A stretch of 64,000 nucleotides of DNA from Vigna angularis (GCF_016808095.1 NC_068973.1:986501-1050500); one strand, 5' to 3'. Positions 22,506 to 33,539 are shown, counted from the stretch's first letter. A program made the numbers and translations. Notes: generated from the sequence alone by a model not told the origin.

Positions 22506-24564
22506 TCTGGAAGTGCTTGATTAAATGACTTGTGGTCATGGCCTTTTATTTCTAATTGAAAAGATTTTCTCACGTTATGACTATTGTAATTTTTTTGTTG
22601 TTGTACTGTTTTTTTTTTAGTGTAATCTTCGATAATTATCACATGTATTTATTGAAAAAGAATAATATGCACTAACGGGGAAAGGAACCTTTATTTTTAT
22701 CTTTATAAATTTAAAATTTGAATTATTCTTCCAAAATTAATTGCATATTAAAATCAATATTTCTTTTAGTAAACGTACGTGATAAATATATATTCAATTA
22801 CCTTAACCATTTAACGAATTTAAAACAAAATTAATAGAACTAAATATTTTATTATAAAATTGTAATTTTTTTGATTTTATAATATTAAAATAAATATACG
22901 TCAATATTTATTGTGCTAAATCAATTAAATCAATGATATAGTATAATAAATTTTACTACACCTAGTATTAATTTTCAATTTCAAAATGATATAACCTTTT
23001 AAAGGAGAAGATGTCATTGACATTTGAAACCAACCATAAGAGTAAGACAAACGTATTACGAACATCTAATAGCAAGTACTAAAAATTAATATAAAAACTT
23101 AATCCATAACTAGACATCTAATCATATGAGCTTTGAACTTTTTTTTGCAGCACAAGTTATATCTATTTCAAATTTTACCGGACATGATTTGATCTTTTGA
23201 ACATTCTAGAAAAGATACCAAGTTTAATGAGAATTTAATCTTTGAATAAAAACTTTATTCAGTACAAGGTATAGTTTAGTTTTATGAAAGATTTTTCTTA
23301 ATAACACCGGTTTAGTAAATATTCGTTTAGTTTAAGAACACGTTTATTGAAATATTTTTAGTATGTGTTTTTGGGACAATATATGTGTATCTTTAGTATG
23401 TTTACCAAAATTTATAGTGAAAGCTCGTTTAGATTGTTTACCAAAAAAATTATAAATGTATTTCTAACTTAAATTAATTATTAAACTATTTATACTATTT
23501 ATTATTTGTGTTCTTAAGAAAAACATCTTAAATAAGAATTTGTGTTAAAATATGACAGAATTCACTATATGAGTCGACAAGACATATAGTTTTTTTATAT
23601 TTTTACAGAATTTATTCTTTATATTTTTTTGTTATTTACATTTTTTTATATTCATTAATCTTTATATTTTTATAAGATATATACTTTTTATATAGTCTGT
23701 TTTTATAATTTTATATCATTTATTCTTCATATTTTTATTTTGTATTGTCTAACATTTGTATTTTTATAGAATTTACTCAATAATTTTTGTTTTCTTCATA
23801 ATTTCTTTTATTAAAGATTTTATTGTTTATATTTGTATACACATATATTATCTATTTTATTTAAAATTTTATGAAATAAATTTAAATTGTATAATAAATA
23901 TTATAATTTTTACTCAATAATTTTTATTTTTTAAAATTGTATTTAATTTTTTATAAATTTAAATTAATATAATAAATATATTATAATTTTTAAAATCTCG
24001 TGAGGTTAAAAATAGTAATATATATATAAAAGTAAAACCCAGAACATATCCACATGATTTATACTACAGACTACAAGGCAATTATATATAACAACATGAC
24101 AGAAACCTTCTAAACACTACCGCAAGCTTTTTCAGTTCTTCCAAGTTCATGCAAGTGTGTAACACTGAAAGGGAAAATATCAGAAACCTAAGTATTACCA
24201 CTTACTCTAGTTCATACTATTCTCTGCACTTTATATTATATGATATTTCTATGAAACAGCTTTTTTTATATGGTGGCTAATATCTCAGAATAAATTTTGT
24301 CACAGTAAAAGCTGTTTTAGTTAATTTCTTAATATGGATTTAGGTATATCTTAATTAAATATTCAGTACATAAAAGTGTAAAATAATCTTTTTTATGTGA
24401 TATTTATTCTGATTTGGTTCGTTCCATTATCGAATATATATATATTATCCAAAATTAATTAACAGCAATAACAGAGAGAGAATTTGGTATTTTGATCGAT
24501 GTCAGAGATTACTTCATTACATCGATGTTATACGTTATTTTATAATGCATACTCCATTTTGATC
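22506..24564. other. AT-rich spacer at the centre of the inverted duplication
   Basis: Single-copy within the window as far as I can see. About 23,560-24,010 is a run of loosely repeated TTTATATTTTTA(T/C)A-like units. No gene, no transposon ends. Confidence 0.5.
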
Positions 24565-25104
24565 CTTATGGATACAAGAGAGGCGTTTATCAAGCATATG
24601 AATAGAGAGTCTAATAAAAAACAATGCTCTCAAATATAAAAAGAGAAAAAAAAACTAAAACAGAATAATAGTGTGAAACTAATTTATCTAACTACATACT
24701 TCTAATTATGATTTCATGGATAAAATAAAGAATCATGTCATAAACTATTGTCAAAATTTAGTCTGATGAAACAATGAACAAAACAGAAATAGTAGTTTTT
24801 CTTAGAAGACTCACTGAAGAAGTCAATCAGCTTTCTCTTTTCTTTTTATCTTCCAAAATTTGCATAAATTAATATTCTTTCTTAAGTTGGAAGACTCCTA
24901 TTTCAGAATCAGAAAAAAGGAACTTAACTAATTTAAATTATTTAGACACATAATTGAGAATGCAAAACATTTGACAATATTAAAACTTTGTAAATATATT
25001 TTTTTTCTTATTATAGCAAAAACTAATTTTGTCAATACTTCTTGTGCTAACAAACTTTTTACCCTTTTATTTCTTATAACATAATTTGAACCAATTAATA
25101 TATA

Positions 25105-25106
<2 letters not shown>

Positions 25107-25167
<61 letters not shown>

Positions 25168-25182
25168 ACACACAATTAATAG

Positions 25183-25227
<45 letters not shown>
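25107..25227. repeat. Compound (TA)n microsatellite
   Basis: Two TA runs (about 25,110-25,164 and 25,184-25,226) separated by CTCACACACAATTAATAGT. Confidence 0.95.
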
Positions 25228-25229
<2 letters not shown>

Positions 25230-25414
25230 TATTAAGATTTACTTTTCTATTTTAGTCACTCATGTTATAATCATTATGAAGTTAACGGAGTTAAAGGTTA
25301 TCGGAAGATGAAAATGCAATTTTCACACTTGAATTCATAACAAAAAATGCTACTAATATAATTAATGTGATCCGAAATGTTTTATTTTCTTTTTCATACA
25401 CATATATATTCTCC

Positions 25415-25800
25415 TTCAGAGCTGATGCCAAATGTAACTACGTCAGAAGTTTACGTAACTAAGAAAGTCAAAGATTTGAAGAGGGTACAGGAAATCTTGG
25501 CTTTTAGACTTTGACGACATAAATGACATTCAAATAATATAAAGCCGAACCGGTTCGTGGCATTTTCAACTATAATAGCTAAGAACTTTGAAAGTAAAAA
25601 AAAGGTTAGAAGAACTTATATAATGCAGAAGAATCTGATGGACCATCCAGTGTGTTAAATTTTAATGCAGTTCTGTCTTAGACACGAAAGCTTCATATAA
25701 TTTCATAAATTCATTTTTACTGATTGAGTTAATAGTTAGCTCTTGGATAATCACTACCAAATGATATCGACGGATAGGAGGAATATACCATTTCATCACA
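25415..25800 (+). promoter_or_regulatory. Promoter-like module copy M5
   Basis: Plus-strand order: an as-1-like TACGTCAGAAGTTTACGTAA (25,439-25,458), a TTTGACG W-box/TGACG site (about 25,510-25,516) and AATATAAAGCC (about 25,536-25,546). GCAGAAGAATCTGATGG follows about 80 bp later. Near-identical to M4 in inverse orientation. Confidence 0.45.
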
Positions 25801-26029
25801 AAAACATATAGTTTAGGAAAAAGAACCAATATTTTATTTGGATTTGTTGGTCTAAAACATTATATCAGAATCATATATCATCATAGAAATTTTGTAGTAA
25901 ATAAACAACAACTAGCTACATTCAGGTTTTATTATATAGAGTGATATTCCAATTGATCTAAAAGGAAGAGAAGATAAAAGTGGCACCACAAAGTTAGAAC
26001 TGAGAAAGAAAAAAACTATTGATAAACAG

Positions 26030-26121
26030 TAGAATCATTAAGTGACTTGAAGTTGGGTGGTGCGAACGCGGTTTGTGGAAGAACCGAAGATTCATTCTTT
26101 CTTCCAAGTGTAGAAAAGTAA
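26030..26121 (+). other. Exon-like conserved frame downstream of M5
   Basis: A possible acceptor (ATAAACAG, ending 26,029) precedes a frame that runs from 26,038 to the TAA at 26,119-26,121: LSDLKLGGANAVCGRTEDSF followed by FLPSVEK. It lies about 490 bp downstream of the M5 TATA. Counterparts: 19,534-19,612 and 12,850-12,890. The splice model is speculative. Confidence 0.35.
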
Positions 26122-26570
26122 AATGGAAAGAACATTAAATGATAGAAAAAGGAAGAATTAGATTCAGTGTCTTAATGCTTTATGCTGCGCATTTTCTTTT
26201 TCATCTAATACTTTTCTGCTTTTGGACCGCCACGTTATTATCAGTTGAAAAAGAATCTCCACATCCTTACCTAACCTGAAAGATTAATCTCAGCAGTTTA
26301 ATCTGTTTGAGAAAAAACTTCATTACGTGCAGTGTTGGTAAAACATTCCATCTATATAGTCTAAACATTTAAACGAGAAAAAGCTTATACCAAATCACTT
26401 TAGTTATTTGTTTACGATGAAATGAAAAAATTATTTTGTTTTCATTACCCCATGGCCTAGCATAGAGGTGTAATTTTCTCATGATTTATGTTTTTTAGTT
26501 TTAAACGTGCTTTAACTGAGATTTTATTTAAACATATTCTTGGTCCAACAACTACTGATTAACCACTTTT

Positions 26571-26618
26571 GCCTTCGTTATAAAGTACACCAGGGCTTCT
26601 TGTTTCAAAGCAAGAAAC
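26571..26618 (+). promoter_or_regulatory. Orphaned promoter of the dead D' copy
   Basis: GTTATAAAGTAC (26,577-26,588) and the following leader are collinear with the gene D promoter. The leader is cut by the copia element at 26,619, so this TATA box is now about 5.3 kb from the D' body at 31,872. Confidence 0.75.
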
Positions 26619-27171
26619 TGTTGGGAAACAGCGGTACTTGTTCCCTCCTCTGTGAATCCCAAAATGGGCACTGTGCGGAAGCGTAAAATAAAAGTGTAAG
26701 AAAAGAGAAAATTAACACTGGAAATTTTAACGTGGAAAATCCTCTCGGAAAAAAACCACGGGACCTAGTTCAGAAAATTATCTCCACTATGAAAGTAGGA
26801 TTACAGTGTTTCTCTCACTCTCTGAGTATCTCTCAATAAATCTCACCCTCTCGGATGGTATACAAGACTCTCACTTTTCACTCACACTCACAATATCTAG
26901 TGCACTATGTCTTCACCAGCGGTATCTCTCTCTTTCTTTCTTTCCTCACCGTGGCTCTCCTTTTCTTCACGGTGTATTTCCCTTCTTCGCTGCTTCCATT
27001 CTGTTACTTCTTCATTTCTATTTTATAAGTGAAATTTTTCACATAAAATAGAAAGAGGACAAGATGCTAGAAACATGCAAGCTGAAAACATGGAAACATG
27101 TTTTCCGTGAAGTGGGAAAACATTGACCCTTAATTTAGGGTGTGGGTCCCATTATTTGTTTTATTCCAACA
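26619..27171 (-). repeat. 3' LTR of the copia element
   Basis: 553 bp, TGTTGG...CCAACA, paired with 31,223-31,774. The CT-rich open frame inside it on the plus strand is LTR sequence, not a gene. Confidence 0.95.
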
Positions 27172-27203
27172 AAACTCCCCCATAAAACAAATAAATGGGT
27201 CTT

Positions 27204-30200
27204 CTATCTGGAAGATACCACCAGACCAGCACCTTGGCAACAATCTTCAACCTTCTTGGTTGGAATTGACTTAGTCATCATATCGGACCAATTCAAGTCT
27301 GTATGGATTTTCTCAATCTTCAATTTCTTCTCATCCAGCGCTTCTCGTATCCAATGATACCGCACGTCGATATGCTTCGAGCGTGAATGGAACATGGGGT
27401 TCTTGGTTAGATGAATGGTGCTTTGATTATCACAATTCACCACATAATCATCTTGATCATGTCCTAATTCACTTAGGAAATTCTTCATCCATAGCATCTC
27501 TTTAGAGGCTTCAGTCACCGCTACATACTCTGCTTCAGCAGTAGACAATGTCACACATTTTTGTAGCTTTGACTGCCAAGAAACAGCTCCCCCTGCAAAA
27601 GTAATCAGATAACCTGATGTTGACTTCCTTGAATCGACATCTCCAGCCATGTCTGAGTCTGAATATCCGATTAGCTTTAGATTTCCATTGCCAAAACACA
27701 AGCTTCTTTTGGCAGATCCTCTTAGATACCTCAGTATCCACTTAACAGCTTCCCAATGCTCCTTTCCTGGATTTGACAGGAATCTGCTCACAACTCCTAC
27801 AGCATAGCCAATATCTGGCCTTGTACAAACCATTGCATACATAAGGCTACCCACGGCAGAAGAGTAGGGTACCTTGCTCATTTCTTCTTTTTCTTCTTCA
27901 TTCTTTGGACATTGCGACTTGCTGAGTTTGAAATGTCCAGCGATTGGAACACGAGCAGGTTTGGCATTGTGCATGTTGAACCTTTTGAGAATCTTCTCAA
28001 TGTAATCTTCTTGAGATATCCATAGCATTCTTCTAGAACGATCTCTGGAAATTTTCATTCCAAGTATCTTCTTTACTGCACCCAGGTCTTTCATGGCAAA
28101 AGACTTACTCAATGCCTTCTTGAGAGCAGCTATTTTAATTTTGTCCTTCCCTACAATCAACATATCATCAACATACAAGAGAAGTATGATGGACTCACCA
28201 TTTTCATAATGCTTCACAAAAACGCAATGGTCTGCGGAGGTCTTCTTGAAATTATGTTGGATCATGAAGGAATCAAATTTCTTGTACCATTGTCTTGGAG
28301 CTTGCTTCAGACCATAGAGGCTTTTCTTCAGATGACACACCAAGTGTTCTTTGCCTGGTTCTTCAAAACCCTCTGGTTGCTTCATGTAAATTTCTTCCTT
28401 TAGGTCTCCATGTAAGAATGCTGTTTTGACGTCCAGTTGTTCAATCTCTAGGTCTAGTGTTGCTGCCAGACCGAGAATTGCTCTAATGGATGTCATCTTC
28501 ACCACTGGTGAGAATATTTCATCAAAGTCTATTCCTTTCTTCTGGTTGCACCCCTTCACGACAATTCGTGCTTTGTACCTTGGGCTTGGGTTGTTCTCTT
28601 CATTCTTGAGCTTGAACACCCATTTGTTTTGCAATGCTCTCCTTTCTTTTGGTAATTCTACCAAATCATAAGTCTGATTTTCCTTTAAGGATTGCATCTC
28701 CTCTTCTATGGCTTGCAACCATTTGTCTTTGTCTTTCGTCTCCATTGCTTCTACAAAGCTTTGAGGTTCACCTTCATCAGTAAAATTAACATATTCATCT
28801 GAAAAATACCTTCTTGACGGTTGCTTCTGCCTTGTTGATCGCCTCAATTGGGGTTCTTGCGGAGCATCCTCAATTGGTTGATCTTCTTCCGTCAGATTAG
28901 GTTGATCTGTTTCTTCAGCCATTTCATCAAGTTGTAACTCTGGTTCGGCTTGATGAGTCTCTCCCCCTAAGTTGTTCATCACAATAGGGCTTTGATCACT
29001 TATCAGCTTAAGTGTTGGTTTCTCCACTTTCTTGATGTCTTGGATTGTCTGGTCTTCAAAGAACACCACATCTCTGCTTCGAACAATCTTTCTGTTTGCA
29101 GGATCCCATAATCTGAAACCAAATTCATCTCTTGGAGAACCAAGGTATATGCACTCTTTCACTTTAGCATCGAGCTTTGCTCTTTCATCTTTCGGAATGT
29201 GAACTGATGCCTTACATCCGAAGACTTTCAAGTTGCGATATGAGGCCTTTTTACCGGACCATACTTCTTCTGGTATCTTACCGTTTAATGGTCTTGAAGG
29301 TGATAAGTTGATCAATTGAGTTGTTGTTAGCACTGCCTCCCCCCAGAATGTCTTGGGAAGTTTTGCGTAAGACAACATGCTTCTGACCTTCTCGGCAATC
29401 GTTCTGTTGAATCTTTCAGCTACACCGTTCATTTGAGGTGTTTTGGGAGGTACTTTCTCATGTCTGATCCCATGAGTCTTGCAATAGTGCTCGAATGGAC
29501 CTCTGTACTCTCCACCATTATCACTTCTCAAGCATTTCAACTTTCTACCAGTTTCACGTTCAACAGAGGCGTGAAACTCCTTGAAGATTCGTAGAACTTC
29601 GTCTTTTCTTTTCAATGGATAGACCCACAATCTTCTAGAGTGGTCATCAATGAAGGTAACAAAATATTGAGCACCACCAAGGGACCTTTCGGATGTTGAA
29701 CAGACATCTGAATACACAAGATCCAAAATATGCTCTCTTCTACTTCTATTATCAGATTTATGGAAAGATACTCTGTGCTGCTTACCTGATAGGCAGTCTT
29801 CACATAATTCAAGTGGTTGGCCTTTTATACTCTGGAGATGATCTTTCGCAAGGATCTCTAATCCTTTATCGCTCATGTGGCCCAGTCTTTTGTGCCATAA
29901 CTCCTTACTTTCTTCTTGAGCAACATTTGTCTCTCCTTTGCATATCTTTCCTTGCATGACGTACAAGGAGCCTTCCTTTTTGCCTCGAGCAACAATCATG
30001 CTTCCTCGGCTAAGTTTCCATTTTCCATCTCCAAACTGGTTGTTCATTCCAGCATCATCTAGCTTACCAACTGAGATAAGGTTTAGACGCATTTCTGGTA
30101 CATGTCTTACCTCTTTCAGCACAAGTTTGTTTCCATTTTCTGTTGTCAAAGTCACTTCTCCTATGCCCACAATTTTGCTTGTGACATGATTTCCCATCTT

Positions 30201-31172
30201 CACTGTTCCAAAATCTCCTTTTTGATAGGATGAGAAGAATCCCTCATGAGGAGTAACATGGAAAGATGCTCTGGTATCTACTATCCAAGTGCAATCATCA
30301 AAAGCAATATTTAGATAGTTTACCTCAGTGATAAGGAACACATTCTCATCATTTGATACCACCGCTGTTGTAGTCTTTTCCTCCAACTTCTTTTTGGGAT
30401 CTACCACATCAGGGTGTACAGTTCCATTCTTCTGATCTCTCTTCAGGAATCTACATTCTGGCTTCTTGTGACCATCTTTTCCACAATAAAAGCATGTCAG
30501 ACCTTTGGAACGAGACTTGAATCTTCCTCGTGACTTTTCACGTTTTCCTTTGCTTCTGTTTTCACTCCTTCCTCTATTCTCAACAACATTGGCTTCTGAG
30601 TGACTACTCGATCCCCTTTCTTTCCTTCTGGATTCTTCATTCAGTAAACTGTCTGTGATGTTATCCAGACTGAGCTTTCCATCTGGTGCTGAGTTACTGA
30701 GAGTGACCACCAACGTGTCCCAACTCTCCGGTAGAGAACTAAGGAGTAGAAGAGCTTGTAACTCGTCATCAATCTTCATATTCGCCTTCATTAATTGATT
30801 CACAATACCTTTGAAGGTGTTGAGATGCTCGATCATATTCTGGTCGTCAGTGTACTCCAACTTTACGAGTCGTCTGACAAGGTGAGCTTTATTTCTGGGA
30901 GTCTTCTTTTGAATCATTGATTCAAGCTTTGTCCATAACTCATACGCATTGGTATAAGTCGATACATGCTCAAAGAGACTTCTGTCGATGTATTTCCGAA
31001 TCATAGCCACTGTTTTACGATTCAGAATCTCCCAGTCTTTTTCGGCCTTCCCTTCTGGAATTTCCGAATTTGTGATCGGCTCATACAAATCCTTGCAGTA
31101 TAGATGATCTTCCATCATCGGCTTCCAGTAGGAATAATTATCCGCAGTTAGCTTGAACATGTCTCCTTCCAT
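27204..31172 (-). CDS. Copia Gag-Pol polyprotein (1,322 aa), protease site altered
   Basis: One uninterrupted frame. I choose the ATG at 31,170-31,172 (MEGDMFKLTADNYSYW), the usual Gag start; the longer frame needs a GTG inside the LTR. In order: Gag UBN2-type region (about 10-180); CCHC knuckle C227, C230, H235, C240; protease around D299; integrase zinc finger H427, H432, C457, C460; integrase D489, D551, E586 (35 residues between the last two); reverse transcriptase with YVDD at 1000-1003; RNase H with YSDSD and LSTAEAEY near the end. The protease motif reads DTRAS, with Arg301 where the family has a small residue after D-S/T. This probably cripples polyprotein processing although the rest is open. 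Tork/Tnt1-like by overall layout (inference). Confidence 0.95.
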   Translation of the reverse strand: MEGDMFKLTADNYSYWKPMMEDHLYCKDLYEPITNSEIPEGKAEKDWEILNRKTVAMIRKYIDRSLFEHVSTYTNAYELWTKLESMIQKKTPRNKAHLVRRLVKLEYTDDQNMIEHLNTFKGIVNQLMKANMKIDDELQALLLLSSLPESWDTLVVTLSNSAPDGKLSLDNITDSLLNEESRRKERGSSSHSEANVVENRGRSENRSKGKREKSRGRFKSRSKGLTCFYCGKDGHKKPECRFLKRDQKNGTVHPDVVDPKKKLEEKTTTAVVSNDENVFLITEVNYLNIAFDDCTWIVDTRASFHVTPHEGFFSSYQKGDFGTVKMGNHVTSKIVGIGEVTLTTENGNKLVLKEVRHVPEMRLNLISVGKLDDAGMNNQFGDGKWKLSRGSMIVARGKKEGSLYVMQGKICKGETNVAQEESKELWHKRLGHMSDKGLEILAKDHLQSIKGQPLELCEDCLSGKQHRVSFHKSDNRSRREHILDLVYSDVCSTSERSLGGAQYFVTFIDDHSRRLWVYPLKRKDEVLRIFKEFHASVERETGRKLKCLRSDNGGEYRGPFEHYCKTHGIRHEKVPPKTPQMNGVAERFNRTIAEKVRSMLSYAKLPKTFWGEAVLTTTQLINLSPSRPLNGKIPEEVWSGKKASYRNLKVFGCKASVHIPKDERAKLDAKVKECIYLGSPRDEFGFRLWDPANRKIVRSRDVVFFEDQTIQDIKKVEKPTLKLISDQSPIVMNNLGGETHQAEPELQLDEMAEETDQPNLTEEDQPIEDAPQEPQLRRSTRQKQPSRRYFSDEYVNFTDEGEPQSFVEAMETKDKDKWLQAIEEEMQSLKENQTYDLVELPKERRALQNKWVFKLKNEENNPSPRYKARIVVKGCNQKKGIDFDEIFSPVVKMTSIRAILGLAATLDLEIEQLDVKTAFLHGDLKEEIYMKQPEGFEEPGKEHLVCHLKKSLYGLKQAPRQWYKKFDSFMIQHNFKKTSADHCVFVKHYENGESIILLLYVDDMLIVGKDKIKIAALKKALSKSFAMKDLGAVKKILGMKISRDRSRRMLWISQEDYIEKILKRFNMHNAKPARVPIAGHFKLSKSQCPKNEEEKEEMSKVPYSSAVGSLMYAMVCTRPDIGYAVGVVSRFLSNPGKEHWEAVKWILRYLRGSAKRSLCFGNGNLKLIGYSDSDMAGDVDSRKSTSGYLITFAGGAVSWQSKLQKCVTLSTAEAEYVAVTEASKEMLWMKNFLSELGHDQDDYVVNCDNQSTIHLTKNPMFHSRSKHIDVRYHWIREALDEKKLKIEKIHTDLNWSDMMTKSIPTKKVEDCCQGAGLVVSSR

Positions 31173-31222
31173 CTTGAGTTTCACAGGACCGTGACTTTTC
31201 GAACCGGTAGCTCTGATACCAC

Positions 31223-31774
31223 TGTTGGGAAACAGCGGTACTTGTTCCCTCCTCTGTGAATCCCAAAATGGGCACTGTGCGGAAGCGTAAAATAAAAGTG
31301 TAAGAAAAGAGAAAATTAACACTGGAAATTTTAACGTGGAAAATCCTCTCGGAAAAAAACCACGGGACCTAGTCCAGAAAATTATCTCCACTATGAAAGT
31401 AGGATTACAGTGTTTCTCTCACTCTCTGAGTATCTCTCAATAAATCTCACCCTCTCGGATGGTATACAAGACTCTCACTTTTCACTCACACTCACAATAT
31501 CTAGTGCACTATGTCTTCACCAGCGGTATCTCTCTCTTTCTTTCTTTCCTCACCGTGGCTCTCCTTTTCTTCACGGTGTATTTCCCTTCTTCGCTGCTTC
31601 CATTCTGCTACTTCTTCATTTCTATTTTATAAGTGAATTTTTCACATAAAATAGAAAGAGGACAAGATGCTAGAAACATGCAAGCTGAAAACATGGAAAC
31701 ATGTTTTCCGTGAAGTGGGAAAACATTGACCCTTAATTTAGGGTGTGGGTCCCATTATTTGTTTTATTCCAACA
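31223..31774 (-). repeat. 5' LTR of the copia element
   Basis: 552 bp, paired with 26,619-27,171. It contains the promoter for the minus-strand element and ends directly before the target duplication GAAAC. Confidence 0.95.
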
Positions 31775-31871
31775 GAAACAAGATAACAAACACACACACA
31801 CAAAGTATCATCGACTTCCACAAAGTCCACAAAGTTAGTGTCTGTTGAAGTGTTGCATATAGCATCAAGAA

Positions 31872-32123
31872 TGGCACAACCTACAGAGACCTGAGAGTGA
31901 TTGGTTCAGAAGGTTTTGCTCTTATAGACAAGTTTTATGGATCATCAACACGAAGAAGGCCTAATAAAAAAGGGGTATTTCCTTCAAGATAAGGACGTTG
32001 GATGGTTCAAATGCCCAATGACGAGTTGGAAGAGCCTGTAATCAATAGCAGAGAGGTTGTTTGTCGCTATGGTGGAATTATGATTATGAATTACCCTAAA
32101 CAACAAACCCATCTTAACTGGTA
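31872..32123 (+). pseudogene. Dead D-type small gene (D')
   Basis: Collinear with member D (18,705-18,956) in the opposite arm but broken three ways. A 2-bp insertion after ACAGAG shifts the frame at about 31,888 and gives an immediate TGA. An in-frame TAA replaces a CAA codon in the RQGRW block (about 31,990). Its TATA box and upstream leader lie on the far side of the copia insertion. By eye about 4% of bases differ from D, including changes in the VINSREAASR block. The TA tract and 3' flank match D. Which lesion came first cannot be told from the sequence. Confidence 0.9.
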
Positions 32124-32171
32124 GTTCATTCGACCTTCTCCATTTTGGTTTATATATATATATATATATAT

Positions 32172-33227
32172 GGTTTAATACCCAATTTTGTCCCTATTTT
32201 GGTTCGAAAATCTCAATTTAATCCCTCGTTAGAAAAATAATTGTAATGGATCCTTATTTGTAAGTTTGTGAGTTAAGTTAGTCCCTTCCGTTAAATATAA
32301 GCAAACGGAGTTAATGGGATAATGATGTGGCAGTAGTTAGTGGTTAGGTGTCAAAACGCAATTGTGTGCATGCTTACGTGATGTTAGGACAGTTGTTACA
32401 GAAAACAAAGGAAGGATTATTTGCTCTACCTACTTATCCATGTTTCCTCAAATCCAGTTTCAGAAACAAATAAATGCACCAATTAAAAAAATAAATAAAT
32501 AGTTAAAACACATAAAAAGAAAGCCAAATGAAGTCGGACTAGCACTCGCCCAAATTAGGGCAGCGAGTCTCCTCGCGAACAGTGTGAAGCTTTAATTCGC
32601 AGAGCTTCTTCTTAATCTGCACGTACTTCTCACCGCCAGGAACAGCCTCCTTCATCCACTTCGACTTCGGAAGCGGCTTCTTCTTCGTCCCAACCTCTAC
32701 CGAGTACGCGCTCTCCGATTTCAGCGCAATGAAGTCCGAGAGAGACGACGACTCCTCCGCCAGCCGATCTCGGAGCCCTGCCAAAGTATTCGAGAATTGC
32801 GACGGCATCGCCAGAGAGGTTGCAGATGATGAACTGAAGAGTCTCGCGGCGCATTTGATGTTTCCGGCAACATGTTTTCACGTTAATGGTTCTCGCGATC
32901 ACTGCCTCGGTCTTCTTTCGCAGAAACCAAAATGTCATAATCTGCTACAAATCACCCCTAAATCAATTTATCCCGAATTTCTAATAAAATCCAATTTCTG
33001 TAACAGCTGCCCTAACACCACATAAGCACGCACACAATTGCGTTTTGACACCTAACCACTAACTACTGCCACATCATCATCCCATTAACTCCGTTTACTT
33101 ATATTTAGCGGAAGAGACTAACTTGACTCACAAATTTACAAGTAAGGATCCATTACAATTACTTTTCTAACGAGAAACTAAATTGAGATTTCTGAATCAA
33201 ACTGGAGAAAAAATAGAGTATTAAACC
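32172..33227. mobile_element. Pack-type long-TIR transposon carrying a lipoyl synthase fragment
   Basis: Inverted repeats of about 232 bp (32,172-32,404 and 32,996-33,227) begin GGTTTAATAC and share the segments AACGGAGTTAATGGGAT and AGTGGTTAGGTGTCAAAACG (reverse complement on the right side). Long TIRs and a captured host exon are typical of Mutator-like Pack-MULEs. The flanks are TA microsatellite, so a 9-bp target duplication cannot be read. Arm 1 lacks the element. No transposase inside. Confidence 0.75.
32539..32870 (-). pseudogene. Captured 5' exon of mitochondrial lipoyl synthase
   Basis: The minus-strand frame encodes [20 protein letters not shown], then [20 protein letters not shown], then [20 protein letters not shown] and [11 protein letters not shown] before a TAG. 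This is the N-terminal part of plant mitochondrial LIP1-type lipoyl synthase, where the CPNLGEC text precedes the radical-SAM domain. Upstream, the same frame continues through an Arg/Ser-rich presequence ([14 protein letters not shown], about 32,815-32,860) without a clear start codon. The radical-SAM CxxxCxxC cluster is missing, so it cannot have lipoyl synthase activity. It lies between the TIRs of a transposon and has no introns. Confidence 0.88.
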
Positions 33228-33339
<112 letters not shown>

Positions 33340-33464
33340 TATTTATAATGGGGGAAGTTGTAACCCATCTCATAAAATTATTTTGGGAAGCATCTCTAGG
33401 AGTTGCAGTATAATCTTCGAAGAATGCAGCAAGAGCTGTTGTATAACTAATTTGATCTCTTACA

Positions 33465-33467
<3 letters not shown>

Positions 33468-33531
<64 letters not shown>
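33468..33531. repeat. (TA)n microsatellite
   Basis: About 32 units; the matching site in arm 1 (18,448-18,462) has only a few, showing expansion after duplication. Confidence 0.95.
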
Positions 33532-33534
<3 letters not shown>

Positions 33535-33539
33535 TATGA

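Larger units (their letters stand above)
26619..31774 (-). mobile_element. Young, structurally complete Ty1/copia retrotransposon
   Basis: Two LTRs (553 and 552 bp) are flanked by the perfect 5-bp target duplication GAAAC (26,614-26,618 and 31,775-31,779). Each LTR starts TGTTGG and ends CCAACA. On the minus strand the 5' LTR (31,223-31,774) is followed by a primer-binding site TGGTATCAGAGC (31,209-31,220), complementary to initiator tRNA-Met. A purine-rich tract ATGGGGGAG precedes the 3' LTR (about 27,174-27,183). By eye the LTRs differ by two substitutions and one 1-bp gap, so insertion is recent. It landed in the 5' leader of the D' copy. Confidence 0.97.

Noticed and set aside
24928..25173. 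Open frames encoding poly-(Ile-Tyr) near 25 kb, and similar ones at 33.2-33.6 kb and 37.3 kb
   Set aside because: They are translations of (TA)n microsatellites.
26806..27051. Open frame rich in Ser/Leu, repeated at 31,410-31,649
   Set aside because: Both are the same antisense stretch of the copia LTRs, not genes.
31173..31391. 73-residue N-terminal extension of the copia polyprotein
   Set aside because: It starts with GTG inside the LTR and crosses the primer-binding site; the usual Gag start is the internal ATG.
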